Assembly: GCA_016717705.1 (NCBI GenBank) | Contig: JADKFD010000099.1 | Span: 4,503-68,502, forward strand | DNA: 64,000 nucleotides | Reading direction: 5' to 3' | Source: Rhodanobacteraceae bacterium | GTDB lineage: Bacteria > Pseudomonadota > Gammaproteobacteria > Xanthomonadales > SZUA-5 | Part shown: one piece after another, positions 25,993 through 34,756 of the stretch | How the letters are laid out: every line of letters starts with the position of its first letter | Numbering within the stretch: position 1 is the stretch's first letter | Made by a program: the position numbers and the translations under genes | Notes under the pieces: generated by a model | The model's input: the letters and a program-made list of their open reading frames with translations, nothing else | What the model was told of the DNA's origin: nothing | The model's database searches: none

Positions 25993-27198
25993 ATGTTCGA
26001 CTTGTCCGCGCGTGCCCAGGAGATCCGTGAGCGCCTGATCGTGTTCATGCGCGAGGTGGTGGCGCCCGGCGAGCACGAATACCACGCCGCGGTGGCCGAG
26101 CCCGGCCAGCGCTGGCTGATTCCGCCCGTGATGGAAGAGATGAAGCGCAAGGCGCGCGCCGCCGGCTTGTGGAACCTGTTCCTGCCCGACAGCCGCCACG
26201 GCGCCGGACTGACCAACCTCGACTACGCGCGCATGGCCGAGATCATGGGCCGCTCGTTGATCGCTTCGGAGGTGTTCAACTGCTCGGCGCCGGACACCGG
26301 CAACATGGAAGTGCTGCACATGTACGGCAACGAATTCCAGAAGCGCCAGTGGCTGGATCCCTTGCTGGCGGGCGAGATCCGCTCCGGCTTCGCGATGACC
26401 GAGCCGGATGTGGCTTCATCGGACGCCACCAATATTCGTTGCCGCATCCTGCGCGAGGGCGACCAGTACCGCATCAGCGGCAAGAAGTGGTGGACCACCG
26501 GCGCCATGGACCCGCGCTGCAAGTTCTTCATCGTCATGGGCGAAACCAACCCCGAGGCCAAGCCGTACGCGCGCCAGTCGATGGTCATCGTGCCACGCGA
26601 CACGCCGGGGGTGCGCATCGTGCGTCCCTTGCATGTGTTTGGCTTCGACGATGCCCCCTGCGGTCACGCCGAACTGGCCTTTGACGATGTCCATGTGCCG
26701 CTGGGCAATCTGATCTATGGCGAGGGCAAGGGCTTCGAGATTGCCCAGGGGCGCCTCGGCCCCGGCCGGGTACACCATTGCATGCGCCTGATCGGTCTGG
26801 CCGAACGCGCGCTGGAAGCGATGGTCGCGCGCGCCAAGTCGCGCATCGTTTTCGGTCACCCGATCGCCCGGCACGGCATGGCGCAGGAGGCGATCGCACT
26901 CAGTCGCTGCGAGATCGAGCAGGCGCGCCTGCTGACATTGTCGACCGCGGCGGCGCTGGACAAGCTCGGCACCCGCGGCGCGCGCGATCGCGTCGCGATG
27001 ATCAAGGTGGTGGTGCCGCGCATGGCCTGCCAGGTGATCGACCGCGCGATCCAGATCCACGGCGGCGCCGGCCTGTGCGAGGACAGCTTCCTCGGCCAGG
27101 CCTACGCCGGCGCACGCTCGCTGCGCATCGCCGACGGCCCGGACGAGGTGCACATCATGACCTTGTCGAAGATGGAGTGCGAAAGGGCGGTGGTGTAG
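25993..27198 (+). CDS. acyl-CoA dehydrogenase
   Basis: FAD-dependent alpha,beta-desaturation of acyl-CoA thioesters. It has 401 residues, with helical N-domain (RERLIVFMREVVAPGEHEYH, PPVMEEMKRKARAAGLWNLFLPD), central beta domain (GFAMTEPDVASSDATNI, ISGKKWWTTGAMDPRCKFFIVMG) and C-terminal helices (GRLGPGRVHHCMRLIG, QIHGGAGL). Overall it resembles the ACAD10/11-like subgroup, so long or branched substrates are possible. The ATG at 25993 has TGAGGA at 9 bases; the ATG at 25984 directly abuts that site and is less likely. It stands alone, without other beta-oxidation genes. Confidence 0.9.
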   Translation: MFDLSARAQEIRERLIVFMREVVAPGEHEYHAAVAEPGQRWLIPPVMEEMKRKARAAGLWNLFLPDSRHGAGLTNLDYARMAEIMGRSLIASEVFNCSAPDTGNMEVLHMYGNEFQKRQWLDPLLAGEIRSGFAMTEPDVASSDATNIRCRILREGDQYRISGKKWWTTGAMDPRCKFFIVMGETNPEAKPYARQSMVIVPRDTPGVRIVRPLHVFGFDDAPCGHAELAFDDVHVPLGNLIYGEGKGFEIAQGRLGPGRVHHCMRLIGLAERALEAMVARAKSRIVFGHPIARHGMAQEAIALSRCEIEQARLLTLSTAAALDKLGTRGARDRVAMIKVVVPRMACQVIDRAIQIHGGAGLCEDSFLGQAYAGARSLRIADGPDEVHIMTLSKMECERAVV

Positions 27199-27220
27199 AT
27201 CCTGCGCGGGACCGGCTCTG

Positions 27221-27323
27221 GTAGGCCGGTGTACGGCGCGCGCAGCCGAAAATTCACCGGCCGGTTCATGCCTGCGGCAGCACTTCTGGTGAACGCGCTG
27301 CGCGCGTACACCGGGGCGGCTAC
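27221..27323. repeat. family A palindromic repeat, copy 3 (diverged)
   Basis: Opens GTAGGCCGGTGTACGGCGCG and closes GCGCGTACACCGGGGCGGCTAC. The centre is longer than in copies 1, 2 and 4. It fills the gap between the convergent acyl-CoA dehydrogenase and lipoprotein genes. Confidence 0.75.
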
Positions 27324-27353
27324 AATGCATACTTCTGCGGAGCATCTGCCGCC

Positions 27354-30300
27354 CTACTGGCACACCGTCTGCTGCGGCCCGGCGTAGACCAGGCGCTCGA
27401 TGGCTTTTTGCTGACTGACGCCATCCAGCGTGTAGCTGAACGTGCCGCGTTCGCCGTCGCTGAAGCTCAAGGCTGCGCTGCCGACCTCCGGCACCGGGAA
27501 GCTGGTGGCCAGTCCACCGTTGATCTGCAGGAAGGGCGTACCGGCGTTCGGCCGGTTGAGCGCACCGGCGTAGCGGCCGTCGGCCTGGCGGCTGAGCACC
27601 GCGGTCAGCCACATCGGCTTGCCGTCGCTGGCGTAGGTGTACCAGGCCACGAAGATCAGCTTGCCGGCCTCGGTCAGGTGCAGGCCCCAGCCGGATTCGG
27701 CCGGGTTCCACCACAGGTCGGTGTGGTTGCTGGCGCCGGCGCGGCTGCCGCTGACGAACTGGCAGGCGGGAATCGGGCCGGGCGCGACGCGTTGCAGGGT
27801 CTTGCTCTGGCTGACGTTGTCGACCGTGTAATCAAAGCGCAGCTGACCGCTGTCCTGGAGGCTGAAGCGTGAGCTGCCGACGATCGTCCCGGGTTGATTG
27901 GCCGGGGCGCCGTTGATCTGCGCAAACGGCGTGCCGGTGAATCGATACACGTCGCCCGTATAGCTGCCGTCGGCCTGGCGCGCGGCGCCGGAGATCAACA
28001 TCCACGCCGGGCGGCCGCTGGCGTCGTAGGTGTACCAGGCGGGCGCCAGCACCGTGCCCTGGTGCGCCAGCGACAGGCCCCAGCCATCTTCGCCCGCGGC
28101 GGTCCACAGACCGGTCAGGTTGGGCTGGCTCGCCGCGCGCGGCAACGGCCACACCCAGGCCCCGCGCGAGCGCGTGAACACCGCCATCGTGGTGAAACCG
28201 CGGTCGATCGCGATGTCCCAGATCATCGCCCGCGGCAGACCAAGGAAACGCTGCCAGATCGGCTGGGTGGCTTCGACATTGTCGGTGTAGTACAGGCCCC
28301 AGTCGGTGCCGACAAAAACCTGGCGCGGCAACCAGGGATTGACCACCACGACGTTGGCCGGCACATCGGGCAGATTGCCGCTGACATCGCGCCAGCTGAA
28401 GCTGCTGCAGTCGGCATTGCAGCGCACCTGGTAGACATGCCCCGGCGTCGTCGGGGTGTTGGCGCCAAAACCGGCCACCGCGGCATAGCCGATGGTCGGC
28501 GTCTGTGGATCGGTCGCCACACCGAGGATCGAGCGATTGGGCAGCACGGCGTTGTTGCCGGTCACGTTGACCCAGCTGGCAGCCCCGGTTCCGAGGCCGA
28601 ATCCGAACCAGACATTGCCGTCGAGCGTGCCGACCATCGCCACCCGGCGGGTCGATACGGCAAAACGGATCGACTGGATCACCGAGCGGTTGTCGCTGCC
28701 GACGATCAGATTGTTCTTGGTCAGGTCCGGGCTGATCGCACTCCAGCGTGCCGCCGCGCTGGCGCCACTGGCGCCATTGGTGCTCTCCCAGACGCGATAG
28801 GTCCCGGCGATCAGATGGTTGCAGCCGGCGTTGCCGGCGCAGCCGCTGTCGGCCACCGCGGTGTCGCCGTACTTGTAGAGATCGAAGGGCATCAGGAAGC
28901 TCTTGCGATCACCGGTGGTCTCGCCCGGTCCCCAGGGGCCGGAGGCGTTCACTTCGGGCGCGTTGGCGCCGTTGATGCTGGCGACGATATCGCCGCGTTG
29001 GCTGGACATGTAGACGCGCTGGGCGAACACCGGCTCGATGCGCGTGGTGATGCCGTCGCCGCCGTAGATGTGCTGCCACACATCGGCCACCGCCGGGTCG
29101 CCGAACTGGACCAGGGACGAAGTACCGTTGTCCTGGGCGCCGCCGATCACCACGCGCGGGTTGGCGCTGGCGAAGTTGGCGATGAGATCGCCCGAATAGA
29201 ACTCGATGCTGTTGATGCTGAGGTTGAGCGGCGTGTATCTGGGTCTGGGCAAGCTTGCTTCATCGGTGTAATAGACACCGCCGTCATTGCCGATCAGCAG
29301 GCGATTGGGATCGCCACCGACAAAGGCGCGCGCGTGCTGGTCGATATGCACGGTCGCGTTGTCGTTGCTGCACAACTGATTGCTGAAGGTGGCGGCGCCG
29401 TCGGTCGAGCGATACAGCCACCAGGCGCTCAGCACGACGTCGTCGACATTGCTCGGCGACACCGTGATGCCGGCGTTGTACCAGTTCTGCGTGCCCGGCT
29501 CGCAGCCGCTGAATTGCGCCGGCGTGGCGCGCGCCTGCCAGCTGTTGCCGGCGTCGCTGCTGCGCCACAGGCCGATGATGCTGAAGCTCTGCGGGTCGAT
29601 CGCCTCGGCGTACAGGATGTTCGGGTCCTGCGGCGCGGCGGCAATCTCGATGCGGCCGATCGGGCCGAAGGCGATGCCGGCGCCGGTGTTTGCCGGCCAA
29701 CCGTTGTCCGGCCGCGAGATCAGCTGCCAGCCGACCGGGCAGCCAGCGGCCGGCATCGGCGCACGGTAGATGCCGTTGGCGCCGTTGCGGTCCAGATCCG
29801 GCTGCACCGGCGTCGCCGAGCCGCGCGTGCCGACCGCCGCGACCAGCGTGGTGCTGCCGGCGAAGTTCAGCGCCAAAAGGCCGGTGATGTCCTGGCGGTG
29901 CGGATTGGCGCTGCTCGGGCCATAGGGATTGGTCAGACACGGTCCGGTCCAGCTGCTGCCCGCGTCGTAGGAGAAATACAGGCCGGTCTTGGTGCCGACC
30001 GCGAGCTTGCGCGAGTTGTTGGGGTCGACCGCCACCTTGCCAACCGCCTGGTACTGCGAAAATGTCGACAACGCGGCCGGATAGTTGGGCACGAACACAT
30101 CCCGGCCGAGGACCTCCCAGCTGTCGCCGCCATCGACGCTCTTGAGCACGCCGGCGGCACCGAAGGCCCAGGTGCCAAAGCGCAGATCGCCGGTGCCGGC
30201 GTAGATCACGTCCGGGTTGTTGGGGTCGATCTCCAGGTCGCCGATGGCGATCGACTCGATGTCCGCATCGTCGGTCACCGGCTCCCAGGTGGTCGCCGCC

Positions 30301-30746
30301 GAACAGCAGTTCTCGCTGCGCCAGACCCCGCCGCCATCGCTGGCGGCAAATGCGCGATAGGAATTGGGATCGCCGGGAATCAGCGGCTGCGGCGACACCA
30401 CGATGTCATTGATGCGGCCGGCATTGAGATCGAGGCCGTCCTGGATCGGCTGCGGACCGAGCGGCGTAAAGCCGTTCGGATCGAGCGCGTCGGTGTCCTT
30501 CAGGTGAGCAAAATCCCCGACGGGCATGGCCTTCGCCAGTTGCCGGTCCTGCACCCGCGCCGCTTCCAGCCAGCGCGGATCGAAGCGCCCGGTGGGGTAG
30601 GTGTAGACGCTGGCGAGGAACTCGCCGATCGGTACCCCCCGCGGGTCCTTGACCGGCTGCGGGGCGGGTTCGAAGGCCGCGGTCGGCATCGAAGTGCACG
30701 CGGCCAGCAGCAGGACGAGCGGGAGGATGAGCAGGCGTGGCGACAT
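27354..30746 (-). CDS. large lipoprotein with BNR/sortilin-like beta-propeller and duplicated C-terminal module
   Basis: Predicted outer-membrane or surface lipoprotein of 1130 residues. The ATG at 30746 gives a signal with lipobox LLLAAC (Cys17). Residues 100-840 contain BNR/Asp-box and propeller motifs (SDGGGVWRSENCC, SVDGGDSWEVLG, YSYDAGSSWTG-type blades, NNPDVIYAGTGD). The C-terminal 250 residues hold two copies of a module with the pattern SGWGLHLTEAGKLIFVAWYT and SDGKPMWL (second copy) against DGWGLSLAHQGTVLAPAWYT (first copy). That module is common on secreted proteins of Burkholderiales and Xanthomonadales. No sialidase active site is evident; I infer binding or structural function. 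Confidence 0.8.
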   Translation of the reverse strand: MSPRLLILPLVLLLAACTSMPTAAFEPAPQPVKDPRGVPIGEFLASVYTYPTGRFDPRWLEAARVQDRQLAKAMPVGDFAHLKDTDALDPNGFTPLGPQPIQDGLDLNAGRINDIVVSPQPLIPGDPNSYRAFAASDGGGVWRSENCCSAATTWEPVTDDADIESIAIGDLEIDPNNPDVIYAGTGDLRFGTWAFGAAGVLKSVDGGDSWEVLGRDVFVPNYPAALSTFSQYQAVGKVAVDPNNSRKLAVGTKTGLYFSYDAGSSWTGPCLTNPYGPSSANPHRQDITGLLALNFAGSTTLVAAVGTRGSATPVQPDLDRNGANGIYRAPMPAAGCPVGWQLISRPDNGWPANTGAGIAFGPIGRIEIAAAPQDPNILYAEAIDPQSFSIIGLWRSSDAGNSWQARATPAQFSGCEPGTQNWYNAGITVSPSNVDDVVLSAWWLYRSTDGAATFSNQLCSNDNATVHIDQHARAFVGGDPNRLLIGNDGGVYYTDEASLPRPRYTPLNLSINSIEFYSGDLIANFASANPRVVIGGAQDNGTSSLVQFGDPAVADVWQHIYGGDGITTRIEPVFAQRVYMSSQRGDIVASINGANAPEVNASGPWGPGETTGDRKSFLMPFDLYKYGDTAVADSGCAGNAGCNHLIAGTYRVWESTNGASGASAAARWSAISPDLTKNNLIVGSDNRSVIQSIRFAVSTRRVAMVGTLDGNVWFGFGLGTGAASWVNVTGNNAVLPNRSILGVATDPQTPTIGYAAVAGFGANTPTTPGHVYQVRCNADCSSFSWRDVSGNLPDVPANVVVVNPWLPRQVFVGTDWGLYYTDNVEATQPIWQRFLGLPRAMIWDIAIDRGFTTMAVFTRSRGAWVWPLPRAASQPNLTGLWTAAGEDGWGLSLAHQGTVLAPAWYTYDASGRPAWMLISGAARQADGSYTGDVYRFTGTPFAQINGAPANQPGTIVGSSRFSLQDSGQLRFDYTVDNVSQSKTLQRVAPGPIPACQFVSGSRAGASNHTDLWWNPAESGWGLHLTEAGKLIFVAWYTYASDGKPMWLTAVLSRQADGRYAGALNRPNAGTPFLQINGGLATSFPVPEVGSAALSFSDGERGTFSYTLDGVSQQKAIERLVYAGPQQTVCQ

Positions 30747-30832
30747 GCGGGCACCGACAGATTCCAGTCTGCGGCCAGTCTGGCATTGCCGACGGTCGTC
30801 GGAAAGTGAGGGTGCACAGCTGTTCAGCAGAG

Positions 30833-30909
30833 CATCGCGCGCAAGCGCGCTCCTACAATCCTCGCGTGGACCTACGGATAATTTGTAGGAGCGCGCTCGC
30901 GCGCGATGC
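30833..30909. repeat. family C repeat, inverted pair, copy 1
   Basis: CATCGCGCGCAAGCGCGCTC CTAC and, 37 bases on, GTAGGAGCGCGCTCGCGCGC GATG: two palindromic units facing each other. It lies 7 bases beyond the EamA stop and between divergent-facing gene ends. Confidence 0.85.
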
Positions 30910-30916
30910 TTTGCTT

Positions 30917-31876
30917 CTACCGACCGCGCTCCAACGCCAGCTCGCCCTCCACCTCCGGCTCGACCTGGCGCACATTGCTGCGCACCCCACGGCCGGGCCA
31001 CAGCACCAGCGCCACACCGGCCAGCACCAGCACGCTGGCGACGATCGCCGCTGCCGGTATGCGCTCGCCGAGGATACACGCGCCAAGCGCCATCGCCACC
31101 ACCGGATTGACCAGTGAATAGGTCGCCACTGCCGGCGTCGGTACCTTGGTCACCAGCCACAGGTAAGCGCTGGAGGCGATCACGCTGCCGAACACCGCCA
31201 TGTAGAGGAAGGTCCACAGCGCGGTCGGCGTGAAATCGGCCAGCTGCACCTGCTGCCACTCTCCGGCGACCAGCGCACACAGTGCCTGGGCCACGGCGCC
31301 GGCAATCATCTGCGCGCAGGAGAAGGCGCCGACCTGACCCGGTTTGACCGCACTGCGCTGCACCAGCGTGCCGATCGACCAGGCGAAGGTGGCGAGCAGG
31401 ATCGACAAGGTCGGCAAGATGCCGCCGCTGCCATCGAAACGCCGCGTCTGCGACACGATCAGCACCACCCCGGCCAGTCCGACCACGCTGCCGACCAGGT
31501 CCTTCAGGCCCGGTTTGCGCCTGGCGAAGCCTACGGTATCGAAGAACAGGATCCACAACGGCAGCGCCGCGACCAGCAGCGCGGTGATGCCCGAGGGCAC
31601 CGTCTGCTGGCCCCAGATCACCAGCCCGTTGCCGAAACCCGACAGCAGCACGCCGGCGATGATCGCCTGCTTCCACGGCACTTCGCGCAAGGGATTGGCG
31701 CCGCGCAGGCGCAGCAGCACGAACATGATGCTCGCCGCCAGCGCGAAGCGGATCGCACCGCTGGCAAACGGTGGCAGCGTGCGCAGCAGCACCGCCAATC
31801 CGAGGTAAGTGGTGCCCCACACCAGATAGATCGTGGCGAAGGCGGCGACAATCGGCAGCAGCGCTTTTCTGTTCAT
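30917..31876 (-). CDS. EamA/DMT-family permease
   Basis: Ten-helix inner-membrane exporter-type permease with two EamA repeats. It has 319 residues: ATIYLVWGTTYLGLAVLL, PPFASGAIRFALAASIMF and GLVIWGQQTVPSGITALLV in repeat 1, and WSIGTLVQRSAV, YLWLVTKVPTPAVATYSLVN and ALGACILGERIP in repeat 2. It is divergent from a MocR-type regulator across a 192-base region with a paired GGTACAG site. The regulator probably controls it, as is common for this pair. An amino-acid or related metabolite substrate is inference only. Confidence 0.88.
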   Translation of the reverse strand: MNRKALLPIVAAFATIYLVWGTTYLGLAVLLRTLPPFASGAIRFALAASIMFVLLRLRGANPLREVPWKQAIIAGVLLSGFGNGLVIWGQQTVPSGITALLVAALPLWILFFDTVGFARRKPGLKDLVGSVVGLAGVVLIVSQTRRFDGSGGILPTLSILLATFAWSIGTLVQRSAVKPGQVGAFSCAQMIAGAVAQALCALVAGEWQQVQLADFTPTALWTFLYMAVFGSVIASSAYLWLVTKVPTPAVATYSLVNPVVAMALGACILGERIPAAAIVASVLVLAGVALVLWPGRGVRSNVRQVEPEVEGELALERGR

Positions 31877-31904
31877 GGATACAGGCTAGGCGCGCCCGAC
31901 TGTG

Positions 31905-31946
31905 TCGGTACAGATGCAGTCGATATGAGATTTGTCTGGTACAGTT
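31905..31946. promoter_or_regulatory. candidate MocR operator/promoter region
   Basis: Two direct GGTACAG sites at 31907-31913 and 31938-31944 are 31 bases apart, about three helical turns, between the divergent permease and regulator genes. The second lies in TCTGGTACAGTTAGAACTG, a locally AT-rich stretch fit for promoter elements. Directly repeated sites suit MocR dimers; binding is not shown. Confidence 0.45.
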
Positions 31947-32068
31947 AGAACTGTTCAGGAACGCGGTCGTGCGCATTGAATCGTTCTGCCTCCATGCGGG
32001 GAGAAGGGACGAAGCCACGGCGCCGCCGGCTGTTACTCACCACTCACTACTCACCATTCACTGCTTTC

Positions 32069-33478
32069 ATGTCCACCGAACCCCTCTACGAAGCCGTCGC
32101 CGCGCGCTTGCGCGAGAGCATCCACGCCGGTGCGCTCGGCGATGGCGAACGCGTACCCTCGGTGCGCGTGATGAGCCGCCAGGTCGGCGTCAGCATCGGC
32201 ACCGTGGTCCAGGCCTACCAGCAACTGGAAGCGCAAGGCGTGATCGTCGCCCGGCCGCAGAGCGGCTATTACGTGCGCCGCGCGCAGTTGCCGGGCATCG
32301 CGCTCAAGCGCAGCCGGGCGACGCCGAAGCCGCGGCCGCCCTCGCGCAACCTGCTCGATCAGGTCATCGCGCTGTACGCCCGCGACGATCTGGTGCCGCT
32401 GCACGTGGCGATCCCCTCGCCGACGCTGCTGCCGACCGCGCGCGTGGCCGAGGTCTCGCGCGATCTGCTGCGGCGCGCGCCGGAGCGGCTGTATGGCTAT
32501 GTGCAGTCGGCCGGACTGCCGGCGCTGCGCCAGGCGATTGCGCGGCGGCTGGTCCTGGCAGGCGTCGATGTCGAGGCCGACGACGTGGTGGTCACCGCCG
32601 GTGCGCTGGAGGCGATCACGCTGTCGCTGCAGGCGATCTGCAAGCCCGGCGATGCGGTGCTGGTCGAAAGCCCGACCTACTACGGACTGCTGCAAGCGAT
32701 TGCCGCACTCGGCCTCAAGGTGGTCGAAATCCCGGTGTGCTGCGACGACGGCCTCGATCTGGAATGCGCGCTCAAGGCGCTGGCGACACAGCCGATCCGC
32801 GCCGCGGTGCTGATTCCGAGTTTCTCCAATCCCAGCGGCTCGCTGATGCCGGCCGCGGCTCGGCGCACGCTGGCGCAGGCTTGCGCACGACTGGGCGTCC
32901 CGGTGATCGAGGACGACGTCTACGGCGAACTGGCTTTCGACGGCAGCCGCCCGGTACCGCTGATGGCCTTCGACGAAGCCGACAACGTGATCCTGTGCGG
33001 TTCGGCATCGAAGATCATCGGCCCCGGACTGCGCATCGGTTGGGCGGTCAGCCCGCGCTGGCGCGAGGCGCTGCTGCGTGCCAAGGCCTTCACCTCGATT
33101 GCCGCGTCGACACTGTCGCAGCACGTCACCGCCGAACTGCTGACCGGCGCCAACCTGGAGCGTCCCTTGCGCCGCCTGCGCGGCGAGATCGCGGCGAACG
33201 TCGGGCGTTTCCGCGGCGCCATCGCGCGCCATTGGCCACGCGGCACCTGCGTCTCGCAGCCGCGCGGCGGCCTGGTGCTGTGGGTGCGGCTGCCCGCCGG
33301 GTTCGACGGACAAACGCTGTTCGAACGCGCCAGCGAAGTCGGCATCGGCATCGTTCCGGGCAACCTGTTTTCGGCCAGTGGCGCCCATCGCGATTGCGTG
33401 CGCCTGAGCTGTGCGGTGCTCTGGGAACCGCGCATCGAACAGGCGCTGGCCCAACTCGGCCGCCTCGCCCATGGCTGA
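32069..33478 (+). CDS. MocR-type regulator (GntR winged helix fused to aminotransferase-fold domain)
   Basis: It has 469 residues. Residues 1-70 form the GntR DNA-binding head (LYEAVAARLRESIHAGAL, RVPSVRVMSRQVGVSIGTVVQAYQQLEAQGVI). A linker (RATPKPRPPSRN) leads to a fold-type I PLP domain (YVQSAGLPALRQAIA, VVTAGALEAITLSLQAIC, ESPTYYGLLQAI, IPSFSNPSGSLM, VIEDDVYGEL). The PLP lysine lies in CGSASKIIGPGLRIGW. Such proteins act as PLP- or amino-compound-responsive regulators. The ATG at 32069 is chosen because the frame before it is repeat text. It overlaps the next gene by 8 bases. Confidence 0.92.
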   Translation: MSTEPLYEAVAARLRESIHAGALGDGERVPSVRVMSRQVGVSIGTVVQAYQQLEAQGVIVARPQSGYYVRRAQLPGIALKRSRATPKPRPPSRNLLDQVIALYARDDLVPLHVAIPSPTLLPTARVAEVSRDLLRRAPERLYGYVQSAGLPALRQAIARRLVLAGVDVEADDVVVTAGALEAITLSLQAICKPGDAVLVESPTYYGLLQAIAALGLKVVEIPVCCDDGLDLECALKALATQPIRAAVLIPSFSNPSGSLMPAAARRTLAQACARLGVPVIEDDVYGELAFDGSRPVPLMAFDEADNVILCGSASKIIGPGLRIGWAVSPRWREALLRAKAFTSIAASTLSQHVTAELLTGANLERPLRRLRGEIAANVGRFRGAIARHWPRGTCVSQPRGGLVLWVRLPAGFDGQTLFERASEVGIGIVPGNLFSASGAHRDCVRLSCAVLWEPRIEQALAQLGRLAHG

Positions 33479-33983
33479 ACCGCTGCGCAGCTTCGCGCCC
33501 TTGCTGCCACCGGGAACGCCGAGCCCCAATTCGGCACGCATCCTGGTGCTCGGCAGCATGCCCGGCCGCACCTCGCTGGATGCGCAGCAGTACTACGCGC
33601 ATCCGCGCAACGCCTTCTGGCCGATCGTCGCCGCCCATTGCGGCATCGACCCGGCCAGCGACTACCCGACGCGCGTGCAGGCCGTGCTGGACGCAGGAAT
33701 CGCGCTGTGGGATGTCCTGGCGCAGTGTCGTCGGCCCGGCAGCCTGGACAGCGCGATCGAACTTGCCGAGGCCCAGCCCAATGCCATCGCCGAACTGCTC
33801 GATGCGCATCCGACGATCACCCGCGTGTGTTGCAACGGCGCGGAGGCGGCGCGCCTGTATCGGCGTTTCGGCTTGCCGGGCGCGCCGCGCGTGGAGTTGA
33901 TCCAGCTGCCGTCGACCAGCCCGGCGCACGCCGGCATGCCGCTGGCGGAGAAGATGCGGCGCTGGCATGCGGCGCTGGTGTAG
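33471..33983 (+). CDS. uracil-DNA-glycosylase-fold protein, DNA-deoxyinosine glycosylase type
   Basis: Probable base-excision-repair glycosylase removing deaminated bases. It has 170 residues. The motif ILVLGSMPGRTSLDAQQYYA and HPRNAFWPIV matches the family annotated as DNA-deoxyinosine glycosylase. The later CCNGAEAARLYRRF and LPSTSPAHAGM supply the second active-site region. The ATG at 33471 overlaps the mocR stop, so the genes are co-transcribed. I know no functional link to the regulator. Confidence 0.85.
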   Translation: MAEPLRSFAPLLPPGTPSPNSARILVLGSMPGRTSLDAQQYYAHPRNAFWPIVAAHCGIDPASDYPTRVQAVLDAGIALWDVLAQCRRPGSLDSAIELAEAQPNAIAELLDAHPTITRVCCNGAEAARLYRRFGLPGAPRVELIQLPSTSPAHAGMPLAEKMRRWHAALV

Positions 33984-33998
33984 CGGTGCGTGCATGAG

Positions 33999-34062
33999 GT
34001 AGCCCGGTGTACGCGCGTCAGCGCACGGAGCGCGCTGGCGCGGTGAATCGCTGCGCGATAGC
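33999..34062. repeat. family A repeat, reversed partial copy 5
   Basis: GTAGCCCGGTGTACGCGCGT matches the inverse complement of the right arm of copies 1 to 4, followed by GCGGTGAATCGCTGCGCGAT from the other arm. The middle is shortened. Confidence 0.6.
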
Positions 34063-34078
34063 CCCCGCCACGATCTTG

Positions 34079-34143
34079 GTAGGAGCGACGCACGTCGCGA
34101 CCAGCGCATCGGCCGCCGGTCGCGACGTACACCTCGCTCCTAC
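34079..34143. repeat. GTAGGAGCGACG palindrome overlapping the ECF sigma stop
   Basis: GTAGGAGCGACGCACGTCGC and its inverse (ending ACCTCGCTCCTAC) flank a short loop. The right end at 34140-34143 contains the TAG stop codon of the sigma factor. A diverged relative ends at 58020 on the xdhC stop. Confidence 0.8.
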
Positions 34144-34712
34144 ATCCCCGCATCCAGCTCGCGCTGCAAAAAGGCCTTGGCGGTGCGCGTGTCGCGCACG
34201 ATGGTCGGCACCGACACCTGCAGCAGCGCGGCCAGATCCTCGACTTCCATGCCGACGAAAAAGCGCATTTCGATGACGGTGGCGAGGCGCGGATCGAGCG
34301 CGCCGAGCTTGGCCAAGGCCGCATCGATGGCGACCAGGCGTTCGGCCTGGGCGTCGACCGGCAGGGCGGCGGCTTCGAGATCGTCGAGCGACACATGGTC
34401 GGCGCCGGCGCCGCGACGCTCGGCCAGGCGCGCGCGGGCGTAGTCGACCACCACCTGGCGCATCGCCCGCGCCGCGGTGGCGAAAAAGTGCTGGCGGCTT
34501 TCGTAGTCGGTGTCGACACCGGCGGCAAACAGCTTCAGATAGGCCTCGTTCACCAGCGCGCGCGTGTTCAGCGTGCCGCCGCGCTGGTGGCGGCCGAGTT
34601 CCGCGCGCGCCAGACGCACCAGGTCGGCGTAGATCTGGTCGAGCACGCGGGAGCGCGCCGCCGGGTCGCCGGCTGCCTGGGCCATCTGTTGGGTCAATCC
34701 GGAGCCGCTCAT
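34140..34712 (-). CDS. ECF-family RNA polymerase sigma factor (kinase-linked type)
   Basis: It has 190 residues. The region 2 part reads VLDQIYADLVRLARAELGRH, TLNTRALVNEAYLKLF and RQHFFATAARAMRQVVVDYARARLAER. The region 4 part reads LGALDPRLATVIEMRFFVGMEVEDLAALLQVSVPTIVRD. This matches the sigma subgroup with NTRALVNEAYLKL that is usually tied to Ser/Thr kinases, like the one at 40506, but here no kinase is adjacent. The ATG at 34712 was chosen over 34760 by family length. The UAG stop lies in the end of a GTAGGAGCG palindrome. Confidence 0.9.
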   Translation of the reverse strand: MSGSGLTQQMAQAAGDPAARSRVLDQIYADLVRLARAELGRHQRGGTLNTRALVNEAYLKLFAAGVDTDYESRQHFFATAARAMRQVVVDYARARLAERRGAGADHVSLDDLEAAALPVDAQAERLVAIDAALAKLGALDPRLATVIEMRFFVGMEVEDLAALLQVSVPTIVRDTRTAKAFLQRELDAGM

Positions 34713-34756
34713 GATGGGTCCGTGTCGCAGGATTGGCGCCACGCTATCACGTTTGG

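Noticed and set aside
27894..30809. Very long open frame (about 970 codons) antisense to the propeller lipoprotein
   Set aside because: No motifs, biased Arg/Ala/Gly/Val composition, and it covers a convincing lipoprotein with a lipobox on the other strand.
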